From assembly GCA_963789075.1 (NCBI GenBank), contig CAWBJQ010000006.1:62001-126000 (forward strand): DNA of 64,000 bases, given 5' to 3'. Origin of the DNA: DATATJ01 sp963789075 (lineage in GTDB: Bacteria > Acidobacteriota > Vicinamibacteria > Vicinamibacterales > CAVVIG01). A program made the position numbers and the translations under genes. The notes beneath the pieces were generated by a model. The model was not told the origin of the DNA and did no database searches. It was given only the letters and a program-made list of their open reading frames with translations. Of the stretch, positions 33,020-44,167 are shown piece after piece (the first letter of the stretch is position 1; every line of letters begins with the position of its first letter).

Positions 33020-33376
33020 ATGATCCGCCTCATCGTCAAGCTCGCGCTCGCCGCTCTGATTGCGAACGCCGCCTGGCACGTCGGATCGGCGTACGCCTCG
33101 TACTACCGGTTCAAGGACGCCGTGCAGGAGACGACGCAGTACGGTGCGGACAAGAGCGACGAACAGCTGCGCGCGCGCATCGTGGAGCTGGGGTCCGAGT
33201 ACGATCTGCCGATCAGCGACGACAGCTTCAGCCTCCGGCGCGTCGGGGAGCACACGATCACCGACGGCGCGTTCACGCGGCCGATCGACGTGCTCCCGAA
33301 CCATCCTTACCCGTGGCCGTTCACGTGGCACACGGACACGTTCACGCTGAAGGGCAGTCAGCTACCCGTTCGCTAG
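33020..33376 (+). CDS. Small membrane-anchored hypothetical protein downstream of lepB
   Basis: 118 residues, ATG directly after the lepB stop, so cotranscribed with it. One N-terminal hydrophobic segment (LIVKLALAALIANAAWHVGSAYA) and an extracytoplasmic part with a conserved-looking SYYRFKDAVQE. DUF4845-type proteins occupy the same place after lepB in other bacteria; the likeness is in position and shape, not proven sequence. The 3' end overlaps the convergent fchA by 15 bases. Confidence 0.7.
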   Translation: MIRLIVKLALAALIANAAWHVGSAYASYYRFKDAVQETTQYGADKSDEQLRARIVELGSEYDLPISDDSFSLRRVGEHTITDGAFTRPIDVLPNHPYPWPFTWHTDTFTLKGSQLPVR

Positions 33377-33985
33377 CGACTCGCCCACGGCGTCCGCTGA
33401 CTGCGCCGCGCTGCGCGCCAGTTGCGCCGCTTCGGCGGCCGCTGCTTCTTTGTAGGCGGCATCGCTCAGGCCGCTCAGATTGATTTCGACATTCAACCGC
33501 GCACCCTGCAGGCCGGCGCTCAGCAGCGCCACGGCGACGCCGACGTCGCTGGCGGCGGCGCGGTGTCCGTGCGCGGCCACGACTGCGGCCTTCGCGAGTC
33601 CCGCCGCCGACAGGCGCATCACGCCGAGCGGCACGTCGGTGGCGGTCCGCAGCGCGCGTTGAATCGCCGCCTTCCGCGCCGCCTGCTCGGCGTCGGTTCC
33701 CTTCGGCAGCTTGTACGCCGCGACGACCGCGTCGTATGCCACGGTGTCTGCGTCCACCGCGTCCGCGAGCTGCTGCCGCAGCGGGATCAACGCGGCGACA
33801 GCCGTCGTCAGCGCGGTTCGATCGTCCTCTGATCCTGTCCGTGTCTTCGGCAGCGCCGCGACCATCGTCAGCAGCGCCGCGCCCATCGCCCCGGTGGCCG
33901 CCGATGCCGATCCGCCGCCGGGCGTCGGGTCTGGCGACGCAAACGCCGCGAGCAATTCTTGAAACGTCTTCTCGACGAGCAGCAT
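33362..33985 (-). CDS. fchA: FchA/FTCD-C, methenyltetrahydrofolate cyclohydrolase (cyclodeaminase family)
   Basis: 207 residues, all-helical. The family signature FASPDPTPGGGSASAATGAMGAAL lies at about residues 15-38 and forms the folate pocket. Members either deaminate formimino-THF, finishing the folate branch of histidine breakdown, or act as methenyl-THF cyclohydrolases. hutI lies 215 bp upstream on the same strand, which favours the histidine role, but no formiminotransferase domain is fused. Tail-to-tail with the lepB operon. Confidence 0.85.
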   Translation of the reverse strand: MLLVEKTFQELLAAFASPDPTPGGGSASAATGAMGAALLTMVAALPKTRTGSEDDRTALTTAVAALIPLRQQLADAVDADTVAYDAVVAAYKLPKGTDAEQAARKAAIQRALRTATDVPLGVMRLSAAGLAKAAVVAAHGHRAAASDVGVAVALLSAGLQGARLNVEINLSGLSDAAYKEAAAAEAAQLARSAAQSADAVGESLANG

Positions 33986-34015
33986 GCGATGGACCTCGAA
34001 GGATGATCAAAATGA

Positions 34016-34166
34016 ACCACGAAGGTCACGAAGACAGAATTTGCCACGGAGGCACTGAGACACGGAGCCGCCCGAATCGGATTCATCGCGTCAGGTGTAA
34101 CCGTGTCATCGTTTATCGAGAACGGGCATTCCTCTCTGTGCCTCGGTGCCTCTGTGGCAAAAATTC
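34016..34166. repeat. CACGAAGG words and an imperfect 33-bp inverted repeat between hutI and fchA
   Basis: ACCACGAAGGTCACGAAG at 34016-34033 is followed by an inverted repeat. The left arm, about 34037-34068 (TTGCCACGGAGGCACTGAGACAC core), pairs with 34132-34166 (GTGCCTCGGTGCCTCTGTGGCAA core). A loop of about 65 bases separates them. The CACGAAGG word recurs at 57031-57058. Confidence 0.7.
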
Positions 34167-34199
34167 GTGACGATGGCTGTCACCGCGTGGAACGACATC

Positions 34200-35469
34200 T
34201 TAGGATGCGCCTTCACCGACGACAACCCGCCCTCTCTTGACGACGGCGCGAATCGTTTCCACGCCGACTCTGATCAAATCAACGGCCGGACCGGCGACGA
34301 CGACGGCGTCCATGAGCTTGCCCGGTTCAAGGCTCCCGCAGCTGGCGTGGCGATCCAACGAATAGGCGCCGTTGATCGTCGCGCCGACGAGCGCCTCCTC
34401 GAACGTGAGGCCCATACCGAAGCAGGCGAGCGTCATCGCGAACGGCATCGACGGCGAAAATCCCGCTCCTGGATTGACATCGGTCGCCAGCGCAACCGGC
34501 ACGCCGTGCGCGATCAACATGCGGCGCCGGGGCGAAGCGCCCGAGCTTCAAGTAAAAAGACGCAATCGGCAGCAGCGTGGCGACGACGCCGGTGGCCGCG
34601 AATCGCTGTGCCGCCGCCTCGTCGGCGAAGATCAAATGGTCCGCCGAGCGGACGGCGAGATCGGCAGCGAGCTGCGATCCGCCGCTGGCGCCGAGCTCGT
34701 CGGCGTGCATCCGCAGCTTGAGCCCCGCGCGCCGCGCCGCCTCGAGGATCTCGCGCGATTCCTCGGGCGTGAAGACCCCGCGTTCGCAGAACACATCGCA
34801 CCACTCGGCAAGCTGTCCGGCGGCGACCGCGGGAATCATCTCGTGAACCAGCAGATCGAGATACGCCCGCCGGTGGTTGCGGAGCTCCAACGGGATTTCG
34901 TGCGCGCCCATGAACGTGGCGCAGATGTCGATCGGATGCTCGCGGTTCAGATCCTGCACGACCTGCAGCATCTTGAGCTCGGACTCCGTCGTCAGGCCGT
35001 ATCCGCTTTTCGCTTCGCAGGTCGTCGTGCCGCAGCGCAGCATTTCGTCAAGTCGTCCGCGTGTCTCTGCGGCTAAATCGGCGGTGCTGGCCCCGCGTGT
35101 CGCACGAACCGTGGCGACGATACCGCCGCCGGCCGCGGCAATCTCGGCGTAGGTGGCGCCAGCCAATCGTCGGCGCATTTCGTCGCGTCGATCGCCCGCG
35201 AAGATCACATGAGTGTGCGCATCGACAAAGCCCGGTACGACGGCGCCGCCGCGCGCGTCGATCAGCGTGGCATCGGTGGCGAGCTGTCCTTGACGCCGCC
35301 AGTCGCTTTCCGTGCCGACGAAGACGATCGCGCCGTGCTCTGCGGCGACGACGCCGCGCGGAATGGATCCGGCGTCGGACTGCGCCGCGCCGCATCGCGG
35401 GGCAGGCCCGGCGCACGTGAGCACTTCAGATGTGTTCTGAATCAGGAAGTCGGCGGTCACGCCGCACAT
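34200..35469 (-). CDS. hutI: HutI, imidazolonepropionase (one frame break)
   Basis: Hydrolyses imidazolone-5-propionate to formimino-glutamate in histidine degradation. Amidohydrolase with metal ligands in VDAHTHVIFAGDR, substrate residues in CEAKSGYGLTTESELKML, His in MHADELGASGG and Asp in VALATDVNPGAG. One extra base near 34527 (GCGCCGCATG) puts the C-terminal 105 residues in another frame; the corrected length is 422. hutH and hutU are not in the window, so the pathway is scattered or partial. It is 20 bases downstream of yggU, same strand. Confidence 0.92.
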
Positions 35470-35489
35470 TGTAGGGCGAACGACAGGCG

Positions 35490-35804
35490 CTAGAGCAAAC
35501 GCGCGCGGACCGCCTCCGCGTTCACGCCCTCGATCGCGACATGTTTGTGCCGGCTGTGATCGCCTTTGAGAATGCGAATCGCGCGGCGGGGAATCTGCAG
35601 TACGCGGGCGAGCAGATCGATCAGCGCGTCATTTGCGGCGCCTTCGACCGGCGCCGCTGCCAGCCGGACGACGAGCGCATGGTCGCGCACGCCGGCGATC
35701 GCCGTTTTCTTCGCTCGGGGAATGACGCGGACGTCGAGCACGACGCCGGACGCGGTCGCCGTCAGCACGTCACGCTGACCACGATCGCCCGCCGCCGGAG
35801 TCAC
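35490..35804 (-). CDS. yggU: YggU/UPF0235 family protein
   Basis: 104 residues. Family features are VRVIPRAKKTAIAG, LVVRLAAAPVEGAANDALI and LKGDHSRHKHVAIEG. The small alpha/beta protein has no known activity. It often sits near yggS and yggT. The start overlaps the divIVA stop by 4 bases. Confidence 0.88.
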   Translation of the reverse strand: MTPAAGDRGQRDVLTATASGVVLDVRVIPRAKKTAIAGVRDHALVVRLAAAPVEGAANDALIDLLARVLQIPRRAIRILKGDHSRHKHVAIEGVNAEAVRARLL

Positions 35805-36355
35805 CCGATGTTCTTCCGCGCCTCGTGCGCGTCGCGCGCGTCTGCCGCGCCCGCCTCGGCGTGACGAGGACGATGCAGCAGGATGTTGTCGTCGCGGTCG
35901 CGCGTTTCCTGCTCGTGGACGTAGTCGAGCGTGTTGCGCAGCGTCTGAATCGTCGATTCGAGTGTGACCTCGACGTCCTTCCGCTTCATCTTCATCCCGT
36001 CGATCTCGCGCTGGATGTCTTCGAGGCGCGCCTGGGTCTTGTCGAGCAGCAGATCCGATCGACTCTCGGCCTCGTGGATGATGCGCTCGGCTTCCTTGCC
36101 GGCGTTCGCCTTGATGTCGTCCGAGAGCTTCTGCGCGGTCATCAGCGTGCTGCGCAGGATCCGCTCGTTGTCGCGGTGCTCGTTCAGCACGGCTTCCATC
36201 CGCGCGAGATCCTGGCGGAGCTTGTCCGTGTCCCGGAGCGCCTGCTCGTAATCCTCGGCGACGGCGATGAGAAACGACGTGACTTCGACTTTGTCGAAGC
36301 CGCGGAAGGCGGTGCGGAAGCGCTGTTGACGCAGGTCAAGAGGGCTGACATTCAT
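35801..36355 (-). CDS. divIVA: DivIVA-domain coiled-coil protein
   Basis: 184 residues from ATG 36355, preceded by GGGAG at a spacing of 10. The N-terminal membrane-curvature domain is SPLDLRQQRFRTAFRGFDKVEVTSFL, with the conserved F-R-G-(Y/F) turn. The rest is a charged coiled coil (AERIIHEAESRSDLLLDKTQARLEDIQREIDG). DivIVA marks poles and septa in Gram-positives and is known in some Gram-negatives. Its place between yggS and yggU recalls the ylmE-sepF-ylmG-ylmH-divIVA cluster next to ftsZ in Bacillus. Confidence 0.87.
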   Translation of the reverse strand: MNVSPLDLRQQRFRTAFRGFDKVEVTSFLIAVAEDYEQALRDTDKLRQDLARMEAVLNEHRDNERILRSTLMTAQKLSDDIKANAGKEAERIIHEAESRSDLLLDKTQARLEDIQREIDGMKMKRKDVEVTLESTIQTLRNTLDYVHEQETRDRDDNILLHRPRHAEAGAADARDAHEARKNIG

Positions 36356-36413
36356 GCGCGATTTTTCTCCCGTCGGCTTATCGGCCGGAGGCGCCTGAGC
36401 CGACAGGGCTGGG

Positions 36414-37122
36414 TCAAACATAGGTGCGGCTCCCGAAAATCGCTGTCCCGACCCGGACCATCGTGGCCCCTTCCTCGACGGCAGCCTCGAAGTCGTGGCT
36501 CATCCCCATGGACAGCTCGTGCAGCATTGAGGCATCCACGCCGCGTGCCATCAACCGCTCCTTCACGGTCTTCAACTCACGAAAATACGGGCGCGCCTCA
36601 TCGGGCTTATCGACCGCTGGCGGGAGGAGCATGAGCCCGACAATTCGCGACGCGCGACACCCGCGGGCCGCCGTGAAAATCGGCAGCAGCTCGTCTTCGC
36701 CCGCGCCGAACTTCGTCGCCTCGCCGGCGAGATCCACCTGCACGAGCAGGTCGATCCGGCGCCCCGCCACTGCGGCGGCGTCGTCGAGCTTACGTACGAG
36801 ATCGGCGCCATCGACCGAGTGGACGGCGTCGAACCGTCGCCCCGGCCTTTTTCGCTTTGTTACTCTGGAGATGACCGATGAGGTGCCAGCGGATCGACAG
36901 ATCCTTCGTGAGATCCATCTTCAAGAGCGCTTCCTGCACCTTGTTCTCGCCGAAGTCGACCTGGCCGGCGTCGGCAGTGGCGCGAACGTGCTCGGCGTCG
37001 AAGGTCTTGGAGACGGCGATCAGGCGGACGCCGGCGGGATCGCGCCCGGCCCGGTCGGCAGCGCGCGCGATGCGATCGCGAACGTCGGCCAGCCGGGCAC
37101 GGAGCGAGACGGCGTCGATCAC
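36414..37122 (-). CDS. yggS: YggS/PLPBP, pyridoxal-phosphate homeostasis protein (one frame break)
   Basis: Single-domain PLP-binding TIM barrel that keeps free PLP and amino-acid pools balanced. GTG 37122 shares its G with the TAG stop of the upstream TPR gene. The PLP lysine is in RLIAVSKTF (about residue 35). Also visible are FGENKVQE, WHLIGHLQSNKAKK and, after one extra base near 36840 (ACGGTTC), LLVQVDLAGEATKFG, LSMGMSHDFEAAVEEG and VRVGTAIFG. The corrected length is 235 residues. Confidence 0.93.
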
Positions 37123-38097
37123 TATTTTTTCAGTTGGGCGACAAGCGCTTTCGCTTGCGCGGCATTCGGTCCAGCGGGAGCGAGCTTCAGATACGTTTCG
37201 AACTCCGTGGCGGCGCCCGCCATGTTGCCCTCGTTCACGAGCGCCATTCCGAGCTGATAATGCGCTTCCGCGTGATTCGGATTCGCGGCGACGACGGCCT
37301 CGAACTGCTTCTTCGCGTCGGCCACTTTTCCCGCGTTCCAGAGGATGACGCCCTGATTGAACAGTGCGTCCGGCATTCCCGCCGCCAGCGGCTCCCGCCG
37401 CTGCACCGCCGCCCAATTCGTTCGCCTTCGCGCTCGCGGCGGACGCCTCGTCGAACTTGCGCTGCGCGTTGTAGACGTTGGCCAGGCCGGTGTACGCCTC
37501 CGCGTAATCCGGCTTCAGCTCGATTGCTTTCTTGTACGACGCCTCGGCTTTTTCGTAATCCTTCTTTTGCGACTCCGCAAAGCCGATGTTGTAGTAGCAG
37601 TCGTAGCAGGTCGGATTCACCTCGGCGGCCCGCGTGAAGGCGGCCACCGCATCGTCCTGCCGTCCGGCGTGGCTCGCCTCGACGCCTTCATCGAAGGCCT
37701 TCTTCAGCTCGGCGCTCTTCTTGGCCGCTTCGGCGTTGCCTCCCGCGGCGGCGGCGCCGAGCACGAGCGACGTTTCGGCGGTCTGGCCGATGCGAACGCG
37801 CACGATCTGCGCGGCGCTCAGCTTGTCCTTCTCCGCGGTGATCTTGTAGGAGCCCGGCGGCAGGCCAATCTGCAGGAACTCGCCCTTCTTGTCGCTCTTT
37901 CCGTCGAACTTGCGATTGACGCCGTCCTGGAACTCAATCGTGATCTTGGCGCCGTCCACCGGCTGCCCTTTGTCGTCCTTGACGACGCCTTTTACCAGAC
38001 CGGTGGACTGCGCGGCAGCGGGCAGCGCAATCGCAAGAGCTGCGACGGCGGCGAACGCCAGCAACCACGGCCGGCGGCCGTTCACTCGGCGGATCAT
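37122..38097 (-). CDS. Secreted TPR protein with carboxypeptidase-regulatory-like domain (one frame break)
   Basis: Signal peptide (LLAFAAVAALAIALPAAAQ), then a small beta domain like the carboxypeptidase regulatory fold (VVKDDKGQPVDGAKITIEF, LPPGSYKITAEKD). At least four tetratricopeptide repeats follow (for example EKAEASYKKAIELKPDYAEAY and AKKQFEAVVAANPNHAEAHY). A GAGGAGG ribosome site sits 6 bases before ATG 38097. One extra base near 37370 (GGCGGGAATG) separates the last repeats; the corrected length is 324. Probably a periplasmic scaffold; partners are unknown. Confidence 0.82.
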
Positions 38098-38142
38098 GAG
38101 TATCCTCCTCGAAAAACGTGCAACATAAAGGTGAATGTAATG

Positions 38143-38160
38143 GTCCGGCTTCGGCCGGAC
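38143..38160. promoter_or_regulatory. C(TTCG)G tetraloop hairpin upstream of the TPR gene
   Basis: GTCCGGC-TTCG-GCCGGAC, a 7-bp perfect stem with the extra-stable UUCG loop on the plus strand (CGAA on the minus strand). It lies 46 bases before the minus-strand TPR start and 150 bases after the dinG stop. No T run follows, so not a standard terminator. The rest of the 38098-38313 gap is GC-rich with no gene that I can support. Confidence 0.5.
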
Positions 38161-40388
38161 GACGAAGTGTACATCACTCGTAATACAAGGCCGCTGCGGC
38201 CCGGCGCTTCAGGCCGAACGTGCGCCGCAGCCGCTGCCGTTTTCCCAGGCGGCCACAGCTGCCCTGGACATGATTGGAATGATAGACGCCGCCGGCGGCG
38301 AAATGGACGGCGATCAGCGAGCAAAAAATGCGTCGATTCGCGCGAGATCGTGCACGACCGGCGCCGGCGGCAGCGAGGCGACGAACCGCCGGCCGTAGCC
38401 TTTCGTGCGCAGCCGCGGATCGAGGACGGCGAGCACGCCGCGGTCGTTTCTGTGCCGGATGAGCCGGCCCAGTCCCTGCTGCAGCGCGAGGATCGCGAGC
38501 GGCACCTGATATTCGCCGAACGGATCGCCGCCGCGCGCGCGAATCGATTCGATGCGCGCTTGCGTAATCGGATCGCCCGGCGAGGCGAACGGCAGCTTGT
38601 CCACGATGACGCAGCTCAGCGCTTCGCCGATGACGTCCACGCCCTGCCAGAAGCTCGAGGTTGCGAACAGGACGGCGTGCGGCGTCTCGCGGAACTGTTT
38701 CAGCAGCTGCGAACGCGGCGCGCTGCCCTGGCTGAAGATCGGGTAGTCGAGCGCCATTTCGGCGATCGCCTGCACCGCGCGCAGCGACGCGTAGCTGGTG
38801 AACAGCACGAACGCGCGGCCCTGGGTGCGCTTCAGGATGGCGATCACTTCGCGTCCGGCGGCGAGCGGGAAATCCGCGGAGCGCGGATCGGGCATCCGCT
38901 GCGGCAGATACAGAATCGCCTGCTCGCGGAAATCGAACTCCGATGGCAGCCGCACCTGTTCGGCGCGCACGATGCCGAGGCGATCCCGGATGTAGTCGAA
39001 CGCGCCATCGACGGTCAGCGTCGCTGACGTCAGTACGGTCGTGCGCATCTTGTCGAGCAGCACGTCGCGGATGATGCCGGACACGTCAATCGGCGACGCG
39101 CGCAAAAAGATCCCGCGTCCGCGGAACTCGACGAAGTAGACATAGTCGTCGTCGCTCGCGCGCAGCAGGAAGCGCAGCTCGGTCCGCAGCTCGCCCGCGC
39201 GTCGCACCAGCGCTGCGAGGTCTTCGCTTCGTTTGTCGTCGTCTTCCTCGGCTGTGGATTCGGTGGTGTCCGGCTTGAGCCGGCCTTTTCTCAACAACGC
39301 GAACGTCGACTCGATGATGTCGAGCGCGCCGGCGAGATGGGCGCCGGCCTCGCCCGCATTCGCGAGACTCGCGGTCGTCGCCCGCACGCGCTCCTCGCCG
39401 CGAACACGATCGGTCGTGCGATGCGCATACGCCAGCTCCGTGAAGAACGCGTGCGCACGATCGCGTAAGCGCTCGATCGCATTCGCGACCTCGTCGCGCG
39501 TCTTCCGATCGTCGATGATGCCGGAGCCGGCGACCCGCTCGGCGTCGCGCGCCAGCTCCTCGAGGCGGTACGTGCTGACGCTGAACCCGAAGTATTGCGT
39601 CGCGATGTCCTCGAGCTGATGCGCTTCGTCCAGAATGGCGTGATGGCAGGCGGGGATCACTTCACCGTAGGCGTTCTGGCGAACCGCGGCGTCCGCACAC
39701 AGCAAGTGATGATTGACGATGACGACGTCCGACGAGGCGGCGCGCTGACGCATCCTCGTGACGAAGCATTCGTCGTAGCGCGTGCATTCGGTGCCGAGGC
39801 ACGTCTCCGCCGTCGCGGACACTTCGTTCCAGAACGCGAGATCCTCCGGCAAATCTTCGAGCTCGGCGCGATCGCCTGTGTCGGTGCGCGCCGCCCATTC
39901 GCGGACCATCGGCAGGAACACGTCGTGCACCGGCGGGCCGGCGCCGTCGTTGATCCGATCGAGCCGGTGCAGGCAGAGAAAATTCGCGCGCCCCTTCATG
40001 TAGGTGGCCGTGAACGGGATGTCGAGCGCTGCGCGCAGGGCGGGAATGTCTTTGAAGTAGATCTGCTCCTGCAGATTCTTGGTGCCGGTGGAAATGAGGA
40101 CGCGCTCGCGGCTCAGGATCGCCGGCACGAGATACGCCAGCGTCTTGCCGGTGCCGGTGCCCGCCTCGGCCAGCAGGACGCCGCCCCGCTCGAATGTCCG
40201 GGCGACCGCCCCCGCCATCTCGACCTGGCCGGCGCGCGGCTCGAAATCTGGAACCGTGCGCGCCAGCGGCCCACCGGGCGCGAATACCGCGGCGACGCGG
40301 TCGCTGAGCGTCGTCGCCTGCGACGCGGTGTCCGCCTTCGCATCCGCGGCGCCCTCGTCGCTCGTGGCGCAGGACTCTAGTCCTGCCC

Positions 40389-41660
<1,272 letters not shown>

Positions 41661-41691
41661 GTGTGTGCTCCGCGCGGTGCGGCGTGTCCAA

Positions 41692-41750
41692 CCGCCTTCG
41701 CTGAAGCTACGGCGGTCCGCCGAAGCCTTGCGCGGAGGCGGAAAGGACCC
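41692..41750. repeat. Palindromic CTTCG/CGAAG interspersed-type repeat between rpiB and glyA
   Basis: CGGCG-GTC-CGCCG at 41710-41722 is nested in CTTCGCTGAAGCTA...CCGAAGCCTTGCG. The outer arms CCGCCTTCGC (41692-41701) and GCGGAGGCGG match with one mismatch. The GAAGCCTT/CGAAGGCTT word links it loosely to copies inside thiC (47015-47059) and near 59482-59516. Confidence 0.6.
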
Positions 41751-41753
41751 GCC

Positions 41754-42201
41754 CTAAAGACGCTGCTGTTCCGCGGCGGCGATCTGATCGAGGCGGCGCT
41801 GATGGCGCCCGCCCGCGAACGCCGTTGCGAGCCACAGCGTGAGAATTTCGTCGGCCAGCCCGAACGCGACGATCCGGCCGCCCATGGAGAGGACGTTCGC
41901 GTCGTTGTGCTCGCGCGACAGGCGCGCCGTATAGAGATCGTTGCACAGCGCCGCGCGAATCCCCACGACCTTGTTCGCCGCGATCTGTTCGCCTTGGCCG
42001 CTGCCGCCGATCACGATGCCGCGATCGGCGCGTCCCTCCGCAACCGTCCGGCCCACGGCGATGCAAATCGGTGGATAGTCCACCGGCGCCTCGCTGTTCG
42101 TGCCGTGATCGTCCACGGTGTGGCCGAGGCGCGCGAGCGTCTCGCGCAAATGTTCCTTCAGCAGAAAGCCCGCGTGATCGGCGCCGATCAGCCACTCGCA
42201 C
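41754..42201 (-). CDS. rpiB: RpiB, ribose-5-phosphate isomerase B (one frame break near start)
   Basis: Interconverts ribose-5-phosphate and ribulose-5-phosphate. The obvious frame lacks a start: the conserved GADHAGFLLKEHL is open upstream but without ATG or GTG. Skipping one G near 42193 joins it to GTG CGA GTG (V-R-V) at 42201, giving the usual MR-x-x-IGADHAG start and 148 residues, the family length. Other features are DYPPICIAVG, GIVIGGSGQGEQIAANK and LCNDLYTARLSREHNDANVL. Divergent from rlmI. Confidence 0.9.
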
Positions 42202-42225
42202 AGCGGGTAATTGGACCATGTCCCT

Positions 42226-43395
42226 GTGATTCCTACCGTCGTCGTCTCCGCGCGCGGCGAAGAGCGCCTGCGCAGCGGACATCCGTGGATTTACCGGACG
42301 GATGTCGGCGACGTCCACGCCGCGGCCGGCGATCGCGTGGTCGTGCGCAATCCGCGGGGCCGCGTGCTCGGGCACGCCCTGTTCAGCGATCGGTCGCAGA
42401 TCGCGATCCGCATGCTCGCGTGGGGTTCACTCGACGGCGATCCGGCCGACGATGAGCTGATCCGGCGGCGGATCGAGGCGGCGATCGCGTTCCGGCAGTC
42501 GCTCGCGATCGACGCGACCGCATATCGTCTCGTTCATGGCGAGGCCGACCTGTTGCCGTCGCTCGTCGTCGATCGCTACGGCGACTATCTCGTCGTGCAG
42601 GCGTTGTCTCAGGGCATGGACCGCCTGTTGCCGGTCGTCGTCTCGGCGCTCGGCGAGCTCATGCATCCGATCGGCATCCTGGCACGGAACGATCCGCGCG
42701 CGCGGCTGCTCGAAGGCCTCGAGCAGCGCGTGGAGGTGATCGCGGGCGACGTGCCCGAAACCGTCACGGTGTCGGAGACAGGCGTCGAGTACGACGTGGA
42801 TTTGCGCCGCGGCCAGAAGACCGGGCTGTTTCTCGATCAGCGCGAGAACCGCGCGGCCGCCGCCCAGTACGCGCGCGGGCGGCTGCTCGACTGCTTCAGC
42901 TATAACGGCGGGTTTGCGCTCGTGCTCGGCCGGCGGTGCTCGGAGACACTCGCCTTCGACATCTCAGAAGACGCCGTGGCGCGTGTGCGCCGAAACGCGG
43001 CGCGCAGCGGCGTCGCAGTGGACGCACGCGTCGGCAACGTGTTCGACGAGCTGCGCGGCCTGGAGCGTCTGCGCGAGCGCTTCGACACGATTGTGCTCGA
43101 CCCGCCGGCGTTTGCGAAGAACAAGGCCGCCGTGGCGAAAGCGCGATCCGGCTACAAGGAAATCAATCTTCGCGCGCTGAAGCTGCTCAACCCCGGCGGT
43201 ACGCTCGTGACCTGCAGCTGTTCGTACCACGTGAACGAGGGCGCGTTTGCGGAGATTATTACCGACGCGGCGGTCGACGCGCAGGCGCAGGTGACGGTCG
43301 TCGAGAAGCGCATGCAGGGCCGCGATCACCCAGTGCTGCTGGCCGTTCCGGAGACGTATTATCTGAAGTGCTTCATCCTTCGAAAGCTGGCGTAG
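42226..43395 (+). CDS. rlmI: RlmI-like class I SAM methyltransferase with PUA domain
   Basis: About 389 residues from GTG 42226; an in-frame TTG at 42211 would add five. The N-terminal PUA domain (GEERLRSGHPWIYRTDV, GRVLGHALFS) binds RNA. The middle EEHRMD-like part is followed by motif I LLDCFSYNGGFAL and motif IV LDPPAFAKNK. The catalytic Cys is in TCSCSYHV. The family makes m5C1962 in 23S rRNA. The frame is intact. Confidence 0.9.
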   Translation: MIPTVVVSARGEERLRSGHPWIYRTDVGDVHAAAGDRVVVRNPRGRVLGHALFSDRSQIAIRMLAWGSLDGDPADDELIRRRIEAAIAFRQSLAIDATAYRLVHGEADLLPSLVVDRYGDYLVVQALSQGMDRLLPVVVSALGELMHPIGILARNDPRARLLEGLEQRVEVIAGDVPETVTVSETGVEYDVDLRRGQKTGLFLDQRENRAAAAQYARGRLLDCFSYNGGFALVLGRRCSETLAFDISEDAVARVRRNAARSGVAVDARVGNVFDELRGLERLRERFDTIVLDPPAFAKNKAAVAKARSGYKEINLRALKLLNPGGTLVTCSCSYHVNEGAFAEIITDAAVDAQAQVTVVEKRMQGRDHPVLLAVPETYYLKCFILRKLA

Positions 43396-43523
43396 CGCGC
43401 CGGCTCGAGCGTTGCGTGTGGCTGAACCGCGCGCGGATGCCACAGACAACACGCTGCGTGACGCGATCGGGCGCTTCCGGAGACGAAGCCGCGTCGCGGC
43501 CGCGACACGATCGGTGAATCACC

Positions 43524-44153
43524 ATGGGCGCTGAGCTCCTCTGCACGGCACGCTTCAAGGGGACGACGGCTGCCGGCAAGGCGCGGCTCGAGACCGACGT
43601 GCTGCACTTTCGCGGTGGCGAGCTGAAGCTCGCGATTCCGTTCAGCCGGATGTCGACCGTCACGGCGCGCGCCGGCACGCTGCGCGTGGCGTTTCCCGAC
43701 GGCGTCGCGTCGTTCGTGCTCGGCGCGGAGGCGGAGAAGTGGCTGGACAAGATTCAGCATCCGCCCTCGCGTTTGCAGAAAATCGGCGTGAAGCCTGAGT
43801 GGTGTGTATCCGCCATCGGGATCGACGATGAGGCATTCCTGCAGGAGCTCGAGCGCGCGGTTGCGTTCATTTCGATTGGACACACCATCAAAAACAGCGA
43901 CGCGATCTTCTTCGGAGTCTCGCGCGGGGCGGAGCTGCATCGTCTCGAAAAGCTGAAGAGCGCGTTGAAGCCGAACGGCGCCTTATGGACGATCCGGCCG
44001 AAGGGCCGCCCCGAGATTTCGGAAGCGGCCGTAATGGCGGCCGCCAGGGCCGCGGGCCTCGTCGACGTGAAGGTCGTCAGCATCTCGGCGACACACACCG
44101 CCGAAAAATTCGTAATTCCCCTCGCCATGCGGGTCAGCGCAAGGCAGACGTGA
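43524..44153 (+). CDS. DUF3052-like protein
   Basis: 209 residues. The N-terminal 80 residues form a small beta domain (FKGTTAAGKARLETDVLHFRGGELKLAI). The C-terminal part has KIGVKPEWCVSAIGIDDEAFL and ALWTIRPKGRPEISEAAVMAAARAAGLVDVKV, the pattern of DUF3052. Function is unknown. The 128-base gap after rlmI shows no feature. It ends 14 bases before the convergent membrane-protein stop. Confidence 0.7.
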   Translation: MGAELLCTARFKGTTAAGKARLETDVLHFRGGELKLAIPFSRMSTVTARAGTLRVAFPDGVASFVLGAEAEKWLDKIQHPPSRLQKIGVKPEWCVSAIGIDDEAFLQELERAVAFISIGHTIKNSDAIFFGVSRGAELHRLEKLKSALKPNGALWTIRPKGRPEISEAAVMAAARAAGLVDVKVVSISATHTAEKFVIPLAMRVSARQT

Positions 44154-44167
44154 TTCAGGGCTTCCCA

